NCBI RefSeq assembly: GCF_003002055.1 | Contig: NZ_PVZF01000003.1 | Coordinates: 186,001 to 250,000, forward strand | DNA: 64,000 bases | Direction of reading: 5' to 3' | Source: Kineococcus rhizosphaerae | Lineage (GTDB): Bacteria > Actinomycetota > Actinomycetes > Actinomycetales > Kineococcaceae | Shown here: positions 24,455 to 33,029 of the stretch, in pieces | Numbering within the stretch: position 1 is the stretch's first letter | Layout of the letters: the number at the start of each line of letters is the position of its first letter | Translations under genes and position numbers: made by a program | The notes under the pieces: model-generated | Seen by the model: only the letters and a program-made list of their open reading frames with translations | The model's database searches: none | Told to the model about the DNA's origin: nothing

Positions 24455-25897
24455 GTGCTCGGAGACCAGGACCGTCCGTCGCTGCGGCCCACGGTCCTGA
24501 CGATCGCGGCCGGGCTGCTGTGCGTCGCCGTCGCCCAGGTCCCCTCCCCGGAGTCGGACGCGGGCACCCTGCTCTACCTGCTGCCCGTGGTGGCCTCGGT
24601 GCTGACCGCGGCGGTCGCGGTGCCGCGGATCCCGGCGGGGTTCCGCCGGCCGTGGTGGTGGCTGCTGGCCAACCTGGTCCTCCTCCTGCTCGGCGAGACG
24701 GTCTTCGCGGTGCTCGACCTGCGCGGGTCGCAGACCTGGCCCACCCCGGGCGACGCCTGCTACCTGCTGGGCTACGTGCCGGTGACGGTCGGGCTGCTGT
24801 CGCTGAACCGGCAGCGCACGAGCACCCGGTACCGGGGCAGCCTGCTGGACGCCGCGATCCTGTCCCTGTCGGCGGCGACCCTGTTCGGGGTGTTCGTCAT
24901 CCTCCCGGTGGCCTCGGACAGCGCCCAGCCCCTGCTGGCCCGCGTGGTCAGCTCGGCCTACCCCGTCGCCGACGTCCTGCTGTTCTTCCTCGTCGCCCGC
25001 CTGGTGACGGGCCCGGGGGCCCGGCCGCCGGCGTTCTGGCTGCTCGTGGCCGCCACGAGCAGCACGATCGTGGCCGACGTCGCGTGGAACCTGCAGCAGC
25101 TGACGACGGGCGGCAGCGAGTCGGGCCGGGCCGTGAACGTGCTGTGGCTGCTCTACTACGTCGGGTTCGCCGCGGCGGCGGTGGACGCGCGGACGCCCGG
25201 GCACCACGTGGACGCGTCGGAGTCCACCGGGGGGCTGACCGCGCCGCGGTTGTTCGTCCTGGCGGTCGCGGCCGCGCTGCCCTCGGCGGTCCTGGTGACG
25301 ATGGCGCTCACGCGCCGGCCCGTGGCAGTCGGCTGGCTGGCGGCCGGCTCGGTGGCCCTGATCGCCCTGGTCGTCGGGCGCGTCTGGGACCTGCTGCAGC
25401 GCCTGCGGTCGCAGTCGCGCCGGCTGGAGGCCCTGGCCCGGACGGACCCCCTGACGGGCCTGGCCAACCGGCGCACCCTGGAGCACGAGCTGTCCCGGCA
25501 GTGCCGGGCCGACCGCGGCGACGAGGTCTTCCTGGCGCTCGTCGACCTCGACCACTTCAAGCGCTACAACGACAGCCGCGGCCACCAGGCCGGTGACGAC
25601 CTCCTCAAGGCCGCCAGCGCCGCCTGGGTGGAGTCCCTGGGCGCCGGGGGGTTCCTGGCCCGTTGGGGCGGTGAGGAGTTCGTCGCCGTCGTGACGGGGT
25701 CGGCCACCGACGCCGCGCACCGGTTCGAGGCGCTGCGCCGGGTGGTGCCCGACGGGCAGACCTGTTCCGTGGGGGTGGCGCAGTGGGTCCCGGGCGAGGC
25801 CGTGGACGCGACGCTGCAGCGCGCCGACGCGGCCCTGTACGCGGCGAAGGCCGCCGGCCGCGACCGGTGCGAGGTGGCGGCCCAGCCCGTCGGCTGA
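24455..25897 (+). CDS. Membrane diguanylate cyclase
   Basis: A 480-residue protein with about nine hydrophobic segments over residues 10-300 (a MASE-like sensor region), then a GGDEF domain: [28 protein letters not shown] and the active site RWGGEEF. The domain is complete, ending in ALYAAKAAGRDR, so c-di-GMP synthesis is predicted. Start is GTG at 24455; GATCAT ends 6 nt upstream and there is no ribosome binding site. It is divergent from the DprE1-like gene. Sensor ligand is unknown. Confidence 0.92.
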   Translation: MLGDQDRPSLRPTVLTIAAGLLCVAVAQVPSPESDAGTLLYLLPVVASVLTAAVAVPRIPAGFRRPWWWLLANLVLLLLGETVFAVLDLRGSQTWPTPGDACYLLGYVPVTVGLLSLNRQRTSTRYRGSLLDAAILSLSAATLFGVFVILPVASDSAQPLLARVVSSAYPVADVLLFFLVARLVTGPGARPPAFWLLVAATSSTIVADVAWNLQQLTTGGSESGRAVNVLWLLYYVGFAAAAVDARTPGHHVDASESTGGLTAPRLFVLAVAAALPSAVLVTMALTRRPVAVGWLAAGSVALIALVVGRVWDLLQRLRSQSRRLEALARTDPLTGLANRRTLEHELSRQCRADRGDEVFLALVDLDHFKRYNDSRGHQAGDDLLKAASAAWVESLGAGGFLARWGGEEFVAVVTGSATDAAHRFEALRRVVPDGQTCSVGVAQWVPGEAVDATLQRADAALYAAKAAGRDRCEVAAQPVG

Positions 25898-25902
25898 ACG
25901 CC

Positions 25903-27060
25903 TCAGTGCCGGCCGGTGAACGGCACCGGCTCGGGCAGCCCCGCCTCGGCGCGCACCCGCCGGGAGAAGCCCTCGATCGAGGCCAGGGCCGCCGCGACGT
26001 CCGCCGCGGACACCGCGAACGGCATGCTGTGGATCGTCTCGGCCGGGACCGTCGCGGCCGCGGCGACCCTCGCCAGCTCCTCGGTGTCCGAGGGGCGCAA
26101 CCCCACCTCGGTCAGCGTGGTCGGCAGTCCGACCCGGGTCGTGAACTCCACGAAGTCGCGGATCTCCGAGGTCGGCGCACCCTCCAGCACGAGCTGCGTG
26201 ATCGAGCCGATGTTCACCTTCTGCCCGTGCGCCAGCCCGTGCGTCTGCGGCACGGCCGTGAGCCCGTTGTGGACGGCGTGCGCGGCCGCCAGACCACCGG
26301 ACTCGAACCCCACCCCGGACAGCAGCGTGTTCGCTTCGACGACCTTCTCCACCGCGGGGGTCACCAGGTGGTCGCGGACGGCGTCCAGCGCGGGCAGCGC
26401 GTTGTCCCACAGCACGTCCCAGCTCAACCGGGCCAGCGCCGCGGCGGCCTGGGTGGGCAGCCCGCCCGCCATCGTCGCCGATCCCGAGGCCACCGTCGCG
26501 CGCGCCTCCAGCCACGTCGCCAGGGCGTCACCGACCCCGGCGGCGAGGAAGTGGGCGGGCGCGCTCACGATCAGCTGCGTGTCGACGAGGACGAGGTCGG
26601 GGTTGCGGGGGAAGAACCGGTACTCCTCGAACTCCCCGGCGTCGGTGTAGATCACCGCGAGCGCCGAGGTGGGCGCGTCGGTCGAGGCCACCGTCGGGAC
26701 GGTGGCCCAGCGGGTGCCGGCGAGGAACCCGGCGGCCTTGACGGCGTCGATGGTGCTGCCGCCGCCGAGGGCGACGAGGACGTCGGCGCCGGCCTGCCGG
26801 ACGACACCGACGAGACGGTCGACCTCGCGGGCCGAGGGCACCCCGCCGAACCCCTCCCGGCGCGCGGGCAGCCCGGCGGCCCGCAGGGAGGCCTCGACCT
26901 CGTGCCCGGCGAAGCCCCAGACGACGTCGTCGGCCACGACGAGGGGGGCCGAACCGAGGGGCCGCAGGTGCTCCCCGAGGCGTCCGAGGGCGCCGGCGCC
27001 CTGGACGTAGCGCCCGGGGCCGATGAGGGTGCGGATCGCGGGAGAGCTGGGACGGGACAC
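25903..27060 (-). CDS. Iron-containing (glycerol-dehydrogenase-like) alcohol dehydrogenase
   Basis: A 385-residue group III dehydrogenase. NAD is bound by ALGGGSTIDAVKAAG; the metal ligands are Asp in AAGVGDALATW and the two His of AAHAVHNGL and THGLAHGQKV. Residues TVASTDAPTSALAVIY fit GldA-type glycerol dehydrogenases, so glycerol to dihydroxyacetone oxidation is likely, although other polyols are possible. GTG at 27060 was chosen because GGAGG lies 8 nt upstream; the in-frame GTG at 27069 would overlap that site. It ends 5 bp from the convergent GGDEF gene. No dihydroxyacetone kinase is nearby. Confidence 0.9.
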   Translation of the reverse strand: MSRPSSPAIRTLIGPGRYVQGAGALGRLGEHLRPLGSAPLVVADDVVWGFAGHEVEASLRAAGLPARREGFGGVPSAREVDRLVGVVRQAGADVLVALGGGSTIDAVKAAGFLAGTRWATVPTVASTDAPTSALAVIYTDAGEFEEYRFFPRNPDLVLVDTQLIVSAPAHFLAAGVGDALATWLEARATVASGSATMAGGLPTQAAAALARLSWDVLWDNALPALDAVRDHLVTPAVEKVVEANTLLSGVGFESGGLAAAHAVHNGLTAVPQTHGLAHGQKVNIGSITQLVLEGAPTSEIRDFVEFTTRVGLPTTLTEVGLRPSDTEELARVAAAATVPAETIHSMPFAVSAADVAAALASIEGFSRRVRAEAGLPEPVPFTGRH

Positions 27061-27145
27061 GGGGTGCACCTCCGGGACGGGACGACTCCTGCGTCGTCGG
27101 GCGCTGCGGACGGTACGGGCGGGGACGGGGTGCGCGCTGCGACGG

Positions 27146-27162
27146 TTCTCACCCCGTGAGAA
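27146..27162. promoter_or_regulatory. Interrupted palindrome in the gldA-like / GGDEF-EAL intergenic region
   Basis: TTCTCAC-CCC-GTGAGAA is a perfect 7-bp inverted repeat with a 3-bp spacer, about 85 bp before the gldA-like start and 57 bp before the GGDEF-EAL start. It looks like a transcription-factor site; the factor is not identifiable. Confidence 0.45.
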
Positions 27163-27218
27163 GTCGATCGACCCGTTCGGCCGATCACCCCCGCGCCCGG
27201 GCGGCCGATCCTCTGAAG

Positions 27219-29543
27219 GTGAGCAGGAGGACGGAGCGCCGGCGCCCGGCCGCAGCGGGCGCGTGGGTCGTCCCGCTGCCGGTGCGCCTGCTCCTGGTGC
27301 TGCTGACGGCCGGCGTGGGCGTCTACCTCGTCAGCCTGCTGCCGCCGTTCCGGCCGCAGGGCCGGACCATCCCGCTGTTCGACCTCTACCTCAAGAACTC
27401 GATGTGGCCGCTGTTCGCGGTGCTCGTCCTGTGGCGCGCCGTGCGGGTCCGCGCAGAACGCCTGGCCTGGTCGTTCCTGGCGGCCGCCGTGACGGCCGGC
27501 GCCACCGGGTCGTTCACCTACTACGCCTTCCTGCAGTTCCGGACGGACGTCGCGTTCCCGTCGGTGTCCGACGCCTCGTGGCTGCTGCTGTACCCCCTGG
27601 CCTACGTGGGCGTGGTGCTGCTGCTGCGCTCGCGCGCGGGACGGCTGCAGGGCACGGTGTGGCTGGACGCGCTCCTGGCCGCCTTCGCCGGCGGTTCCCT
27701 GGCGGCGCTGGTGCTCATCGGCCCGCTCCTGCAGCTGGGCTCGCACCGGCTGCTGCCCGCGCTGACGGGCCTGGCGTACCCGATCAGCGACCTCCTGCTC
27801 CTCATGATGATGACGTCCGTCGTCGCGGTGTTCGGCTGGCGGCCCGGGCGCACGTGGACGCTGCTGGGCGCGGGGTTCGCGGTGCAGGCCGTCTCCGACT
27901 CCACGTACGCCGTGGCGCTGACCGAGGGCACCTGGCGGGCGAACACGGTCCTCGACGCGGGCTGGCCGATCCCGCTGCTGCTCATCGCGCTGGCGGCCTG
28001 GCAGCCGCCGACGCGGCACGTCAGCCGGCCCGTGGGGCTGACCGACCTCGTGGCGCCCGCCGCGTTCGCCCTGCTGTCGGTGGCCGTGCTGTTCGTCGCC
28101 ACCGTCCGGGACGTCCCGCTCGTGGTGAGCCTGCTGGCCCTGGCGGGCGTCCTCACGAGCATCACCCGCACCGCCGTGACCTTCCGGCAGGTCCGGGACC
28201 TGACGGTCTTCCGCAACCAGGCGCGCACCGACGAGCTGACGGGCCTGGCCAACCGGCGCCGCTTCACCGAGGCCCTCGGCAGCCTCCTGGAGACCGACGG
28301 GCCGCCGGGCCTGTCGGTCCTGCTCATCGACCTCGACCGCTTCAAGGAGGTCAACGACAGCCTCGGGCACGCCGCCGGCGACGAGCTGCTCGTCGAGGTC
28401 GGCCGGCGGTTCGCGGCCGCGCTGCGCTGCGACGACCTGCTCGCCCGGCTGGGCGGCGACGAGTTCGCCGTCCTGGTCCGCACCGGCCGCGACACCGACG
28501 CCCAGCACGTCGCGGACCACCTGTCCGCGGCGCTGGCCGCCCCGTTCGTCCTGTCCGGCGTGCGCGTCCACGTCGGGGCCAGCGTCGGCCTGGCCACCGC
28601 CTGCACCCGGGCCGTGAGCGCCGCCGAGCTCCTGCGCCGCGCGGACGTGGCGATGTACCGCGCCAAGGCCGACCGCTGCGGGACCCACCTGTACGCCGAC
28701 GACCTCGACGAGCACAGCCGCGACCGGCTGCGGCTGGTCGACGAGCTGCGTACCGGCATCGCCCAGGGCCAGCTGGTGCTGCACTACCAGCCGAAGATCG
28801 CCCTGGGCTCGGGGCGGCTGACCGGCGTGGAGGCGCTCGTGCGCTGGCAGCACCCCGTCCGGGGGCTGCTGGGCCCCGACGCGTTCCTGCCGCTCGTGCA
28901 GGACGCCGGCCTGTCGGCGGACCTGAGCGCGCAGGTCCTGCGCGTCGCCCTGCGCGACTGCGCCGCGTGGCGCGCGGCGGGGTGGGACGCCACCGTGGCC
29001 GTGAACCTGTCGACGTCCGAGCTGCTCGACCTCGCCCTGCCGCAGGAGGTGGCCCACGCCCTCGCCGAGGTCGGGCTGAGCGGCTCGGCCCTCGTCGTGG
29101 AGATCACCGAAGGCGTCTTCATGGTCGACAAGGCGACGTCGGTCGCGGTGCTGACGGCGCTGCGCGACCAGGGCGTCCGCGTCTCCGTCGACGACTACGG
29201 GACCGGGTACTCCTCGCTGGCGTACCTGCGCGAACTGCCCCTGGACGAGCTGAAGCTGGACCGCTCGTTCACGCAGAACCTCGACGCCGACGCGCGGACC
29301 GCGGCGATCGTGGAGTCCACCATCGCGCTGTCGCACTCCCTGGGCCTGGCCATGGTCGCCGAGGGCGTCGAGAACGACGCCGTCCTCGACCGGCTGCGGA
29401 CCGCGGGCTGCGACCTCGCCCAGGGCTACCACGTGAGCCGGCCCCTGCCCGTGGACGCGCTGCGCGCGTGGTTCGCCACGCTCGACGCGGACCGGGCCTG
29501 GCACGCACCGCAGGCGGGCGCCGAAGTCCGCGCGGGCGCCTGA
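27219..29543 (+). CDS. Membrane GGDEF-EAL c-di-GMP turnover protein
   Basis: About 774 residues. Eight or so membrane segments occupy the first 330 residues; then a GGDEF domain with RLGGDEF intact and an EAL domain with [11 protein letters not shown], the [10 protein letters not shown] loop and [11 protein letters not shown]. Both active sites look complete, so the protein may make and degrade c-di-GMP, with one activity dominant under given conditions. Start chosen at GTG 27219, 6 nt after GATCCT; an in-frame GTG at 27156 would add 21 basic residues. Third c-di-GMP gene within 8 kb. It ends 25 bp before deoC. Confidence 0.92.
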   Translation: MSRRTERRRPAAAGAWVVPLPVRLLLVLLTAGVGVYLVSLLPPFRPQGRTIPLFDLYLKNSMWPLFAVLVLWRAVRVRAERLAWSFLAAAVTAGATGSFTYYAFLQFRTDVAFPSVSDASWLLLYPLAYVGVVLLLRSRAGRLQGTVWLDALLAAFAGGSLAALVLIGPLLQLGSHRLLPALTGLAYPISDLLLLMMMTSVVAVFGWRPGRTWTLLGAGFAVQAVSDSTYAVALTEGTWRANTVLDAGWPIPLLLIALAAWQPPTRHVSRPVGLTDLVAPAAFALLSVAVLFVATVRDVPLVVSLLALAGVLTSITRTAVTFRQVRDLTVFRNQARTDELTGLANRRRFTEALGSLLETDGPPGLSVLLIDLDRFKEVNDSLGHAAGDELLVEVGRRFAAALRCDDLLARLGGDEFAVLVRTGRDTDAQHVADHLSAALAAPFVLSGVRVHVGASVGLATACTRAVSAAELLRRADVAMYRAKADRCGTHLYADDLDEHSRDRLRLVDELRTGIAQGQLVLHYQPKIALGSGRLTGVEALVRWQHPVRGLLGPDAFLPLVQDAGLSADLSAQVLRVALRDCAAWRAAGWDATVAVNLSTSELLDLALPQEVAHALAEVGLSGSALVVEITEGVFMVDKATSVAVLTALRDQGVRVSVDDYGTGYSSLAYLRELPLDELKLDRSFTQNLDADARTAAIVESTIALSHSLGLAMVAEGVENDAVLDRLRTAGCDLAQGYHVSRPLPVDALRAWFATLDADRAWHAPQAGAEVRAGA

Positions 29544-29568
29544 GACCCCGGGTGGCACACTCGCCGGT

Positions 29569-30231
29569 GTGAACCGACGAACCCGGACCGACGTCGCCCG
29601 CCTGGTCGACCACACGCTGCTCAAGCCCGAGGCCACCGCCGCGGACGTCGCGGCCCTGGTCGCCGACGCCCGCGCCCTGGGCGTCCTGGCCGTCTGCGTC
29701 TCCCCGAACACGCTGCCCCTCGCCGACGCCGGCGACCTCGTCGTCGCGACCGTCGCGGGGTTCCCGTCCGGCAAGCACACCAGCGCCGTCAAGGCCGCCG
29801 AGGCCGCCGCCGCCGTGCAGGCCGGCGCGCACGAGGTCGACATGGTCATCGACGTCGGCGCGGCGCTCGCGGGCGAGGTCGACGCCGTCCGCGCCGACAT
29901 CGCCGCGGTCCGCACGGCGGCCCCGGCCCCCACCGTCCTGAAGGTCATCGTCGAGTCGGCCGCCCTGCCGGACGAGACGCTGGTGGCCGTGTGCCGGGCC
30001 GCGGAGGAGGCCGGCGCCGACTTCGTGAAGACGTCGACGGGTTTCCACCCCGCCGGTGGCGCCAGCGTCCACGCGATCGAGGTCATGCACGCCACCGTCG
30101 GCGGCCGGCTGGGCATCAAGGCCAGCGGCGGGATCCGCACCACCCAGGCGGCGCTCGCGCTGCTGGACGCGGGTGCGACGCGGCTCGGGCTGTCGGGCTC
30201 GGCGGCGGTGCTGGACGGCCTGACGGACTGA
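29569..30231 (+). CDS. deoC: Deoxyribose-phosphate aldolase
   Basis: A 220-residue class I aldolase that splits 2-deoxyribose 5-phosphate into glyceraldehyde 3-phosphate and acetaldehyde. The Schiff-base Lys lies in [10 protein letters not shown] and the second active-site Lys in [20 protein letters not shown] and [15 protein letters not shown] are further family signatures. GTG at 29569 follows CACACT by 7 nt and has no ribosome binding site. It lies between the GGDEF-EAL gene and a NagD-like phosphatase; other deo genes are absent, so it probably serves general deoxynucleoside salvage. Confidence 0.95.
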   Translation: MNRRTRTDVARLVDHTLLKPEATAADVAALVADARALGVLAVCVSPNTLPLADAGDLVVATVAGFPSGKHTSAVKAAEAAAAVQAGAHEVDMVIDVGAALAGEVDAVRADIAAVRTAAPAPTVLKVIVESAALPDETLVAVCRAAEEAGADFVKTSTGFHPAGGASVHAIEVMHATVGGRLGIKASGGIRTTQAALALLDAGATRLGLSGSAAVLDGLTD

Positions 30232-30301
30232 ACGACGGACTTGGACGACGGACTGGACGCGCGACGGACCGGACGGAGGGGCTGAGGTGGAGGGCAACGA
30301 G

Positions 30302-31084
30302 ATGAGCACGGCGAAGAACGGCATCGAGTGCTGGCTGACGGACATGGACGGCGTCCTCGTCCACGAGGAGCACGCCCTGCCCGGGGCGGCGGAGTTCCTG
30401 CAGCGCCTCGCCGACTCCAGCCGGCGGTTCCTGGTGCTGACGAACAACTCGATCTTCACCCCGCGCGACCTGTCGGCCCGGTTGTCGCGCAGCGGGATCG
30501 AGGTCCCGGAGGAGAACATCTGGACGTCCGCGCTGGCCACGGCGGACTTCCTCTCGCGGCAGATGCCGGGCGGTTCGGCGTACGTCATCGGGGAGTCGGG
30601 CCTGACGACAGCCCTGTACGAGGCCGGGTACACGACGACCGACACCGACCCCGACTACGTGGTGCTCGGGGAGACCCGGACCTACTCCTTCGAGGCCATC
30701 ACCAAGGCCATCCGGCTGGTCGAGGCCGGGGCGCGGTTCATCGCCACGAACCCCGACGCGACCGGCCCCTCCAAGGAGGGTTCGCTGCCCGCGACCGGTT
30801 CCGTGGCGGCGCTCATCACGCGGGCCACGGGCGCCGAACCGTACTTCGTGGGCAAACCCAACCCGATGATGTTCCGCTCGGCGATGAACCGGATCGAGGC
30901 CCACTCCGAGACCACCGCGATGATCGGTGACCGGATGGACACCGACGTCGTCGCGGGGATCGAGGCCGGGCTGACGACGTTCCTCGTCCTGACCGGGTCC
31001 ACCAAGCGCGAGCAGGTGCGGCGCTTCCCGTTCCAGCCGCACGCGATCGTCGACGGGATCGGGGACCTGATCGACCTGATCTGA
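30302..31084 (+). CDS. HAD-IIA family (NagD-like) sugar phosphatase
   Basis: A 260-residue haloacid-dehalogenase-type phosphatase. Motif I is LTDMDGVLVHEE (Asp nucleophile and Asp acid/base), motif II the Thr/Ser in LVLTNNS, the IIA cap sits between, and motif IV is MIGDRMDTDVVAG. KPNPMMF carries the conserved Lys. ATG at 30302 is preferred because GGAGGG ends 7 nt upstream; GTG 30287 would overlap that site. Substrates of NagD-like enzymes are small phosphorylated sugars or nucleotides. Spacing from deoC is 70 bp. Confidence 0.92.
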   Translation: MSTAKNGIECWLTDMDGVLVHEEHALPGAAEFLQRLADSSRRFLVLTNNSIFTPRDLSARLSRSGIEVPEENIWTSALATADFLSRQMPGGSAYVIGESGLTTALYEAGYTTTDTDPDYVVLGETRTYSFEAITKAIRLVEAGARFIATNPDATGPSKEGSLPATGSVAALITRATGAEPYFVGKPNPMMFRSAMNRIEAHSETTAMIGDRMDTDVVAGIEAGLTTFLVLTGSTKREQVRRFPFQPHAIVDGIGDLIDLI

Positions 31085-31102
31085 GGGTGCCGGGGCACCG
31101 CC

Positions 31103-32980
31103 TCAGGAACCGACGCCCAGCCGCGCGGCGAGGAACGTCACGACCCGCTGCCACAGTTCCCGCTTGGACTCCTCGCGCCGGTAGTCGTGCCCCTCCCCGG
31201 CCAGCTGCAGGTACTCCACGTCGCGCTCCAGCGCGCGCAGCGCCGCCACGACCTGCAACGCCTCCCCCAGGGGGACGTTGGTGTCCAGCTCCCCGTGGAC
31301 GACCAGCAGCGGCACGTCGATCTCCTCGGCCCGGTGCAGCGGCGAGATCTCCTCCAGCAGCGCGCGGTCGCGCTCGGGGTGGCCGTACTTGCTGACGGCG
31401 GCAGCCCCGATCCACGGTTCGGTGTCGCGGTAGAACGTCGTCAGGTCGCTCATGCCGCAGATGTCGACCCCGGCGGCGAAGACGCCCGGGGAGAAGGCGA
31501 GCGCCGCGAGGGTCAGGTACCCGCCGTAGGAGCGGCCGGTGACGGCGATGCGGGCGGGGTCGGCGTCCTGCCGCTCGACGAGCAGCTCGGCGCTGGCCAG
31601 GACGTCGTCGAACGCGTCCCAGCGCTTCTCGAGGTCGTCGGCGTGCACGAACTCGCGGCCGAACCCGGACGAGCCCCGCACGTTGGGGGCCAGGACGGTG
31701 ATGCCGGCGGCGACGAGGGCCTGCAGCATCGGGACGAACGTGGGGCGTTCCTGCGCCTCGGGGCCGCCGTGGAGCCAGAGCGCGGCCGGGCCGGGCCCGT
31801 CGGCGCCCGGCGGGCGGTACAGCCAGCCGGTCAGCGCCAGCCCGTCGCGTCCGCTGTAGCTCACCAGGGTCGGCACCACGAGTTCCCGCTCGGGCAGGTC
31901 CGGGGAGTGGGTGATGCGGGTCCAGCGTCCCGACCCGGTGTCCAGGTGCCACAGCTCGCGCGGTCGCTGCGGCCCTTCCACGCCGAGGACGACGCTGCGC
32001 CCGTCGCGCGAGAGCACCGGGTCGGTGGCGACGAGCCCGGGCAGGCCGTGCAGCGGGGTGCGCTCGCGGGTGGAGGTGTCGAACAGCTCCAGCTCGCTGG
32101 CGCCGGCGGCGTTCCAGACCAGCAGCAGCAGGGTGCCGGCGTCGTCGGCGTCGACGAACTCCAGCTCGGCGTCGTCGCGGGCGGCCAGCGTCTGCGGTTC
32201 GCCGCGGTACCCGTTGGGCCCGAACGGCAGGCCGAGGAGCTGGCGGCGGGGCAGGCCGACGTCGGAGGCCAGGTAGACGTAGACGGGCCCGGTGTCGCCG
32301 GCCGGGGCCGGGCGCAGCAGGGCGACGTCGGTGGACCCGGTCGCCCCGTGCGGCAGCAGGGGCTGGTGCTCGTCGATGAGCCGGTCGACGACGACGGCGA
32401 ACTGCTGCCCGCGCTCGCCGTCGACGAGCACGAGGAAGCGTTCCTCCTGCGAGACGTCGAGCACGTGGATCAGGTCGCCCTCGGCGAGGGGGTCGAGGCG
32501 GCCGGTCGCGGGGTCGCCGAGGAAGGCGCGCGAACGGCGGCCCCCGGTCGGCGGGAACGTCACGACGACGCGGTGCCCGCTGCGCGTCCAGGGGCCGAGC
32601 TCGGCGTGCTCGTGCGCCTCCCCGGCGATGCGGCGCGCGCCGGTGCCGTCGGGGCGCACGACCCAGACCTCGGTGCGCACTCCCCCGCCGGCGGCGACGG
32701 CGCACGCCAGCCAGCGGCTGTCGGCGGCCCAGGAGACCGAGACGACGGGGTCGTCGGACAGGTGGATCCGGCGCGCCGGCGGGGCGGGCCCGTCCAGCAC
32801 GACCTCCTGCACCCACACCTGCGGGGTGCCCGAGCGGTCCGAGAGGAAGGCGACCTGCCGGGCGTCCGGCGTCATCGTCGGCCGCCAGCTGCCCCAGGCG
32901 CCGGCCAGCTCGCCGGCCAGGGTCAGGGCCGCGTCGAGCGGGGCGGCGACCGCGGTGCCGGTGGACTCGTGCGCGCTCAT
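31103..32980 (-). CDS. S9-family (prolyl-oligopeptidase-like) serine peptidase
   Basis: About 625 residues, cytoplasmic. A beta-propeller N-terminal region covers roughly residues 30-370, followed by an alpha/beta-hydrolase peptidase domain with nucleophile in TGRSYGGYLTLAALA, Asp in VHGELDTNVPLGEAL and His in AGEGHDYRREESK. Such enzymes cut short peptides or remove acylated residues. Start ATG at 32980 with CACAGT ending 7 nt upstream; GTG 32989 is an alternative. It lies 49 bp downstream of the amidotransferase gene, same strand, as the third member of an apparent ligase-amidotransferase-peptidase set, where it would hydrolyse the product (inference). Confidence 0.88.
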   Translation of the reverse strand: MSAHESTGTAVAAPLDAALTLAGELAGAWGSWRPTMTPDARQVAFLSDRSGTPQVWVQEVVLDGPAPPARRIHLSDDPVVSVSWAADSRWLACAVAAGGGVRTEVWVVRPDGTGARRIAGEAHEHAELGPWTRSGHRVVVTFPPTGGRRSRAFLGDPATGRLDPLAEGDLIHVLDVSQEERFLVLVDGERGQQFAVVVDRLIDEHQPLLPHGATGSTDVALLRPAPAGDTGPVYVYLASDVGLPRRQLLGLPFGPNGYRGEPQTLAARDDAELEFVDADDAGTLLLLVWNAAGASELELFDTSTRERTPLHGLPGLVATDPVLSRDGRSVVLGVEGPQRPRELWHLDTGSGRWTRITHSPDLPERELVVPTLVSYSGRDGLALTGWLYRPPGADGPGPAALWLHGGPEAQERPTFVPMLQALVAAGITVLAPNVRGSSGFGREFVHADDLEKRWDAFDDVLASAELLVERQDADPARIAVTGRSYGGYLTLAALAFSPGVFAAGVDICGMSDLTTFYRDTEPWIGAAAVSKYGHPERDRALLEEISPLHRAEEIDVPLLVVHGELDTNVPLGEALQVVAALRALERDVEYLQLAGEGHDYRREESKRELWQRVVTFLAARLGVGS

Positions 32981-33029
32981 GGCCTCCACTGTGCCCGCCG
33001 GCGCGGGCGGGCGGCGACCGGGGTTCGGC

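Noticed and set aside
26652-30143. An 1163-codon minus-strand open frame opposite the GGDEF-EAL and deoC genes.
   Set aside because: Low-complexity composition, no domain, and it lies opposite genes with intact catalytic motifs.
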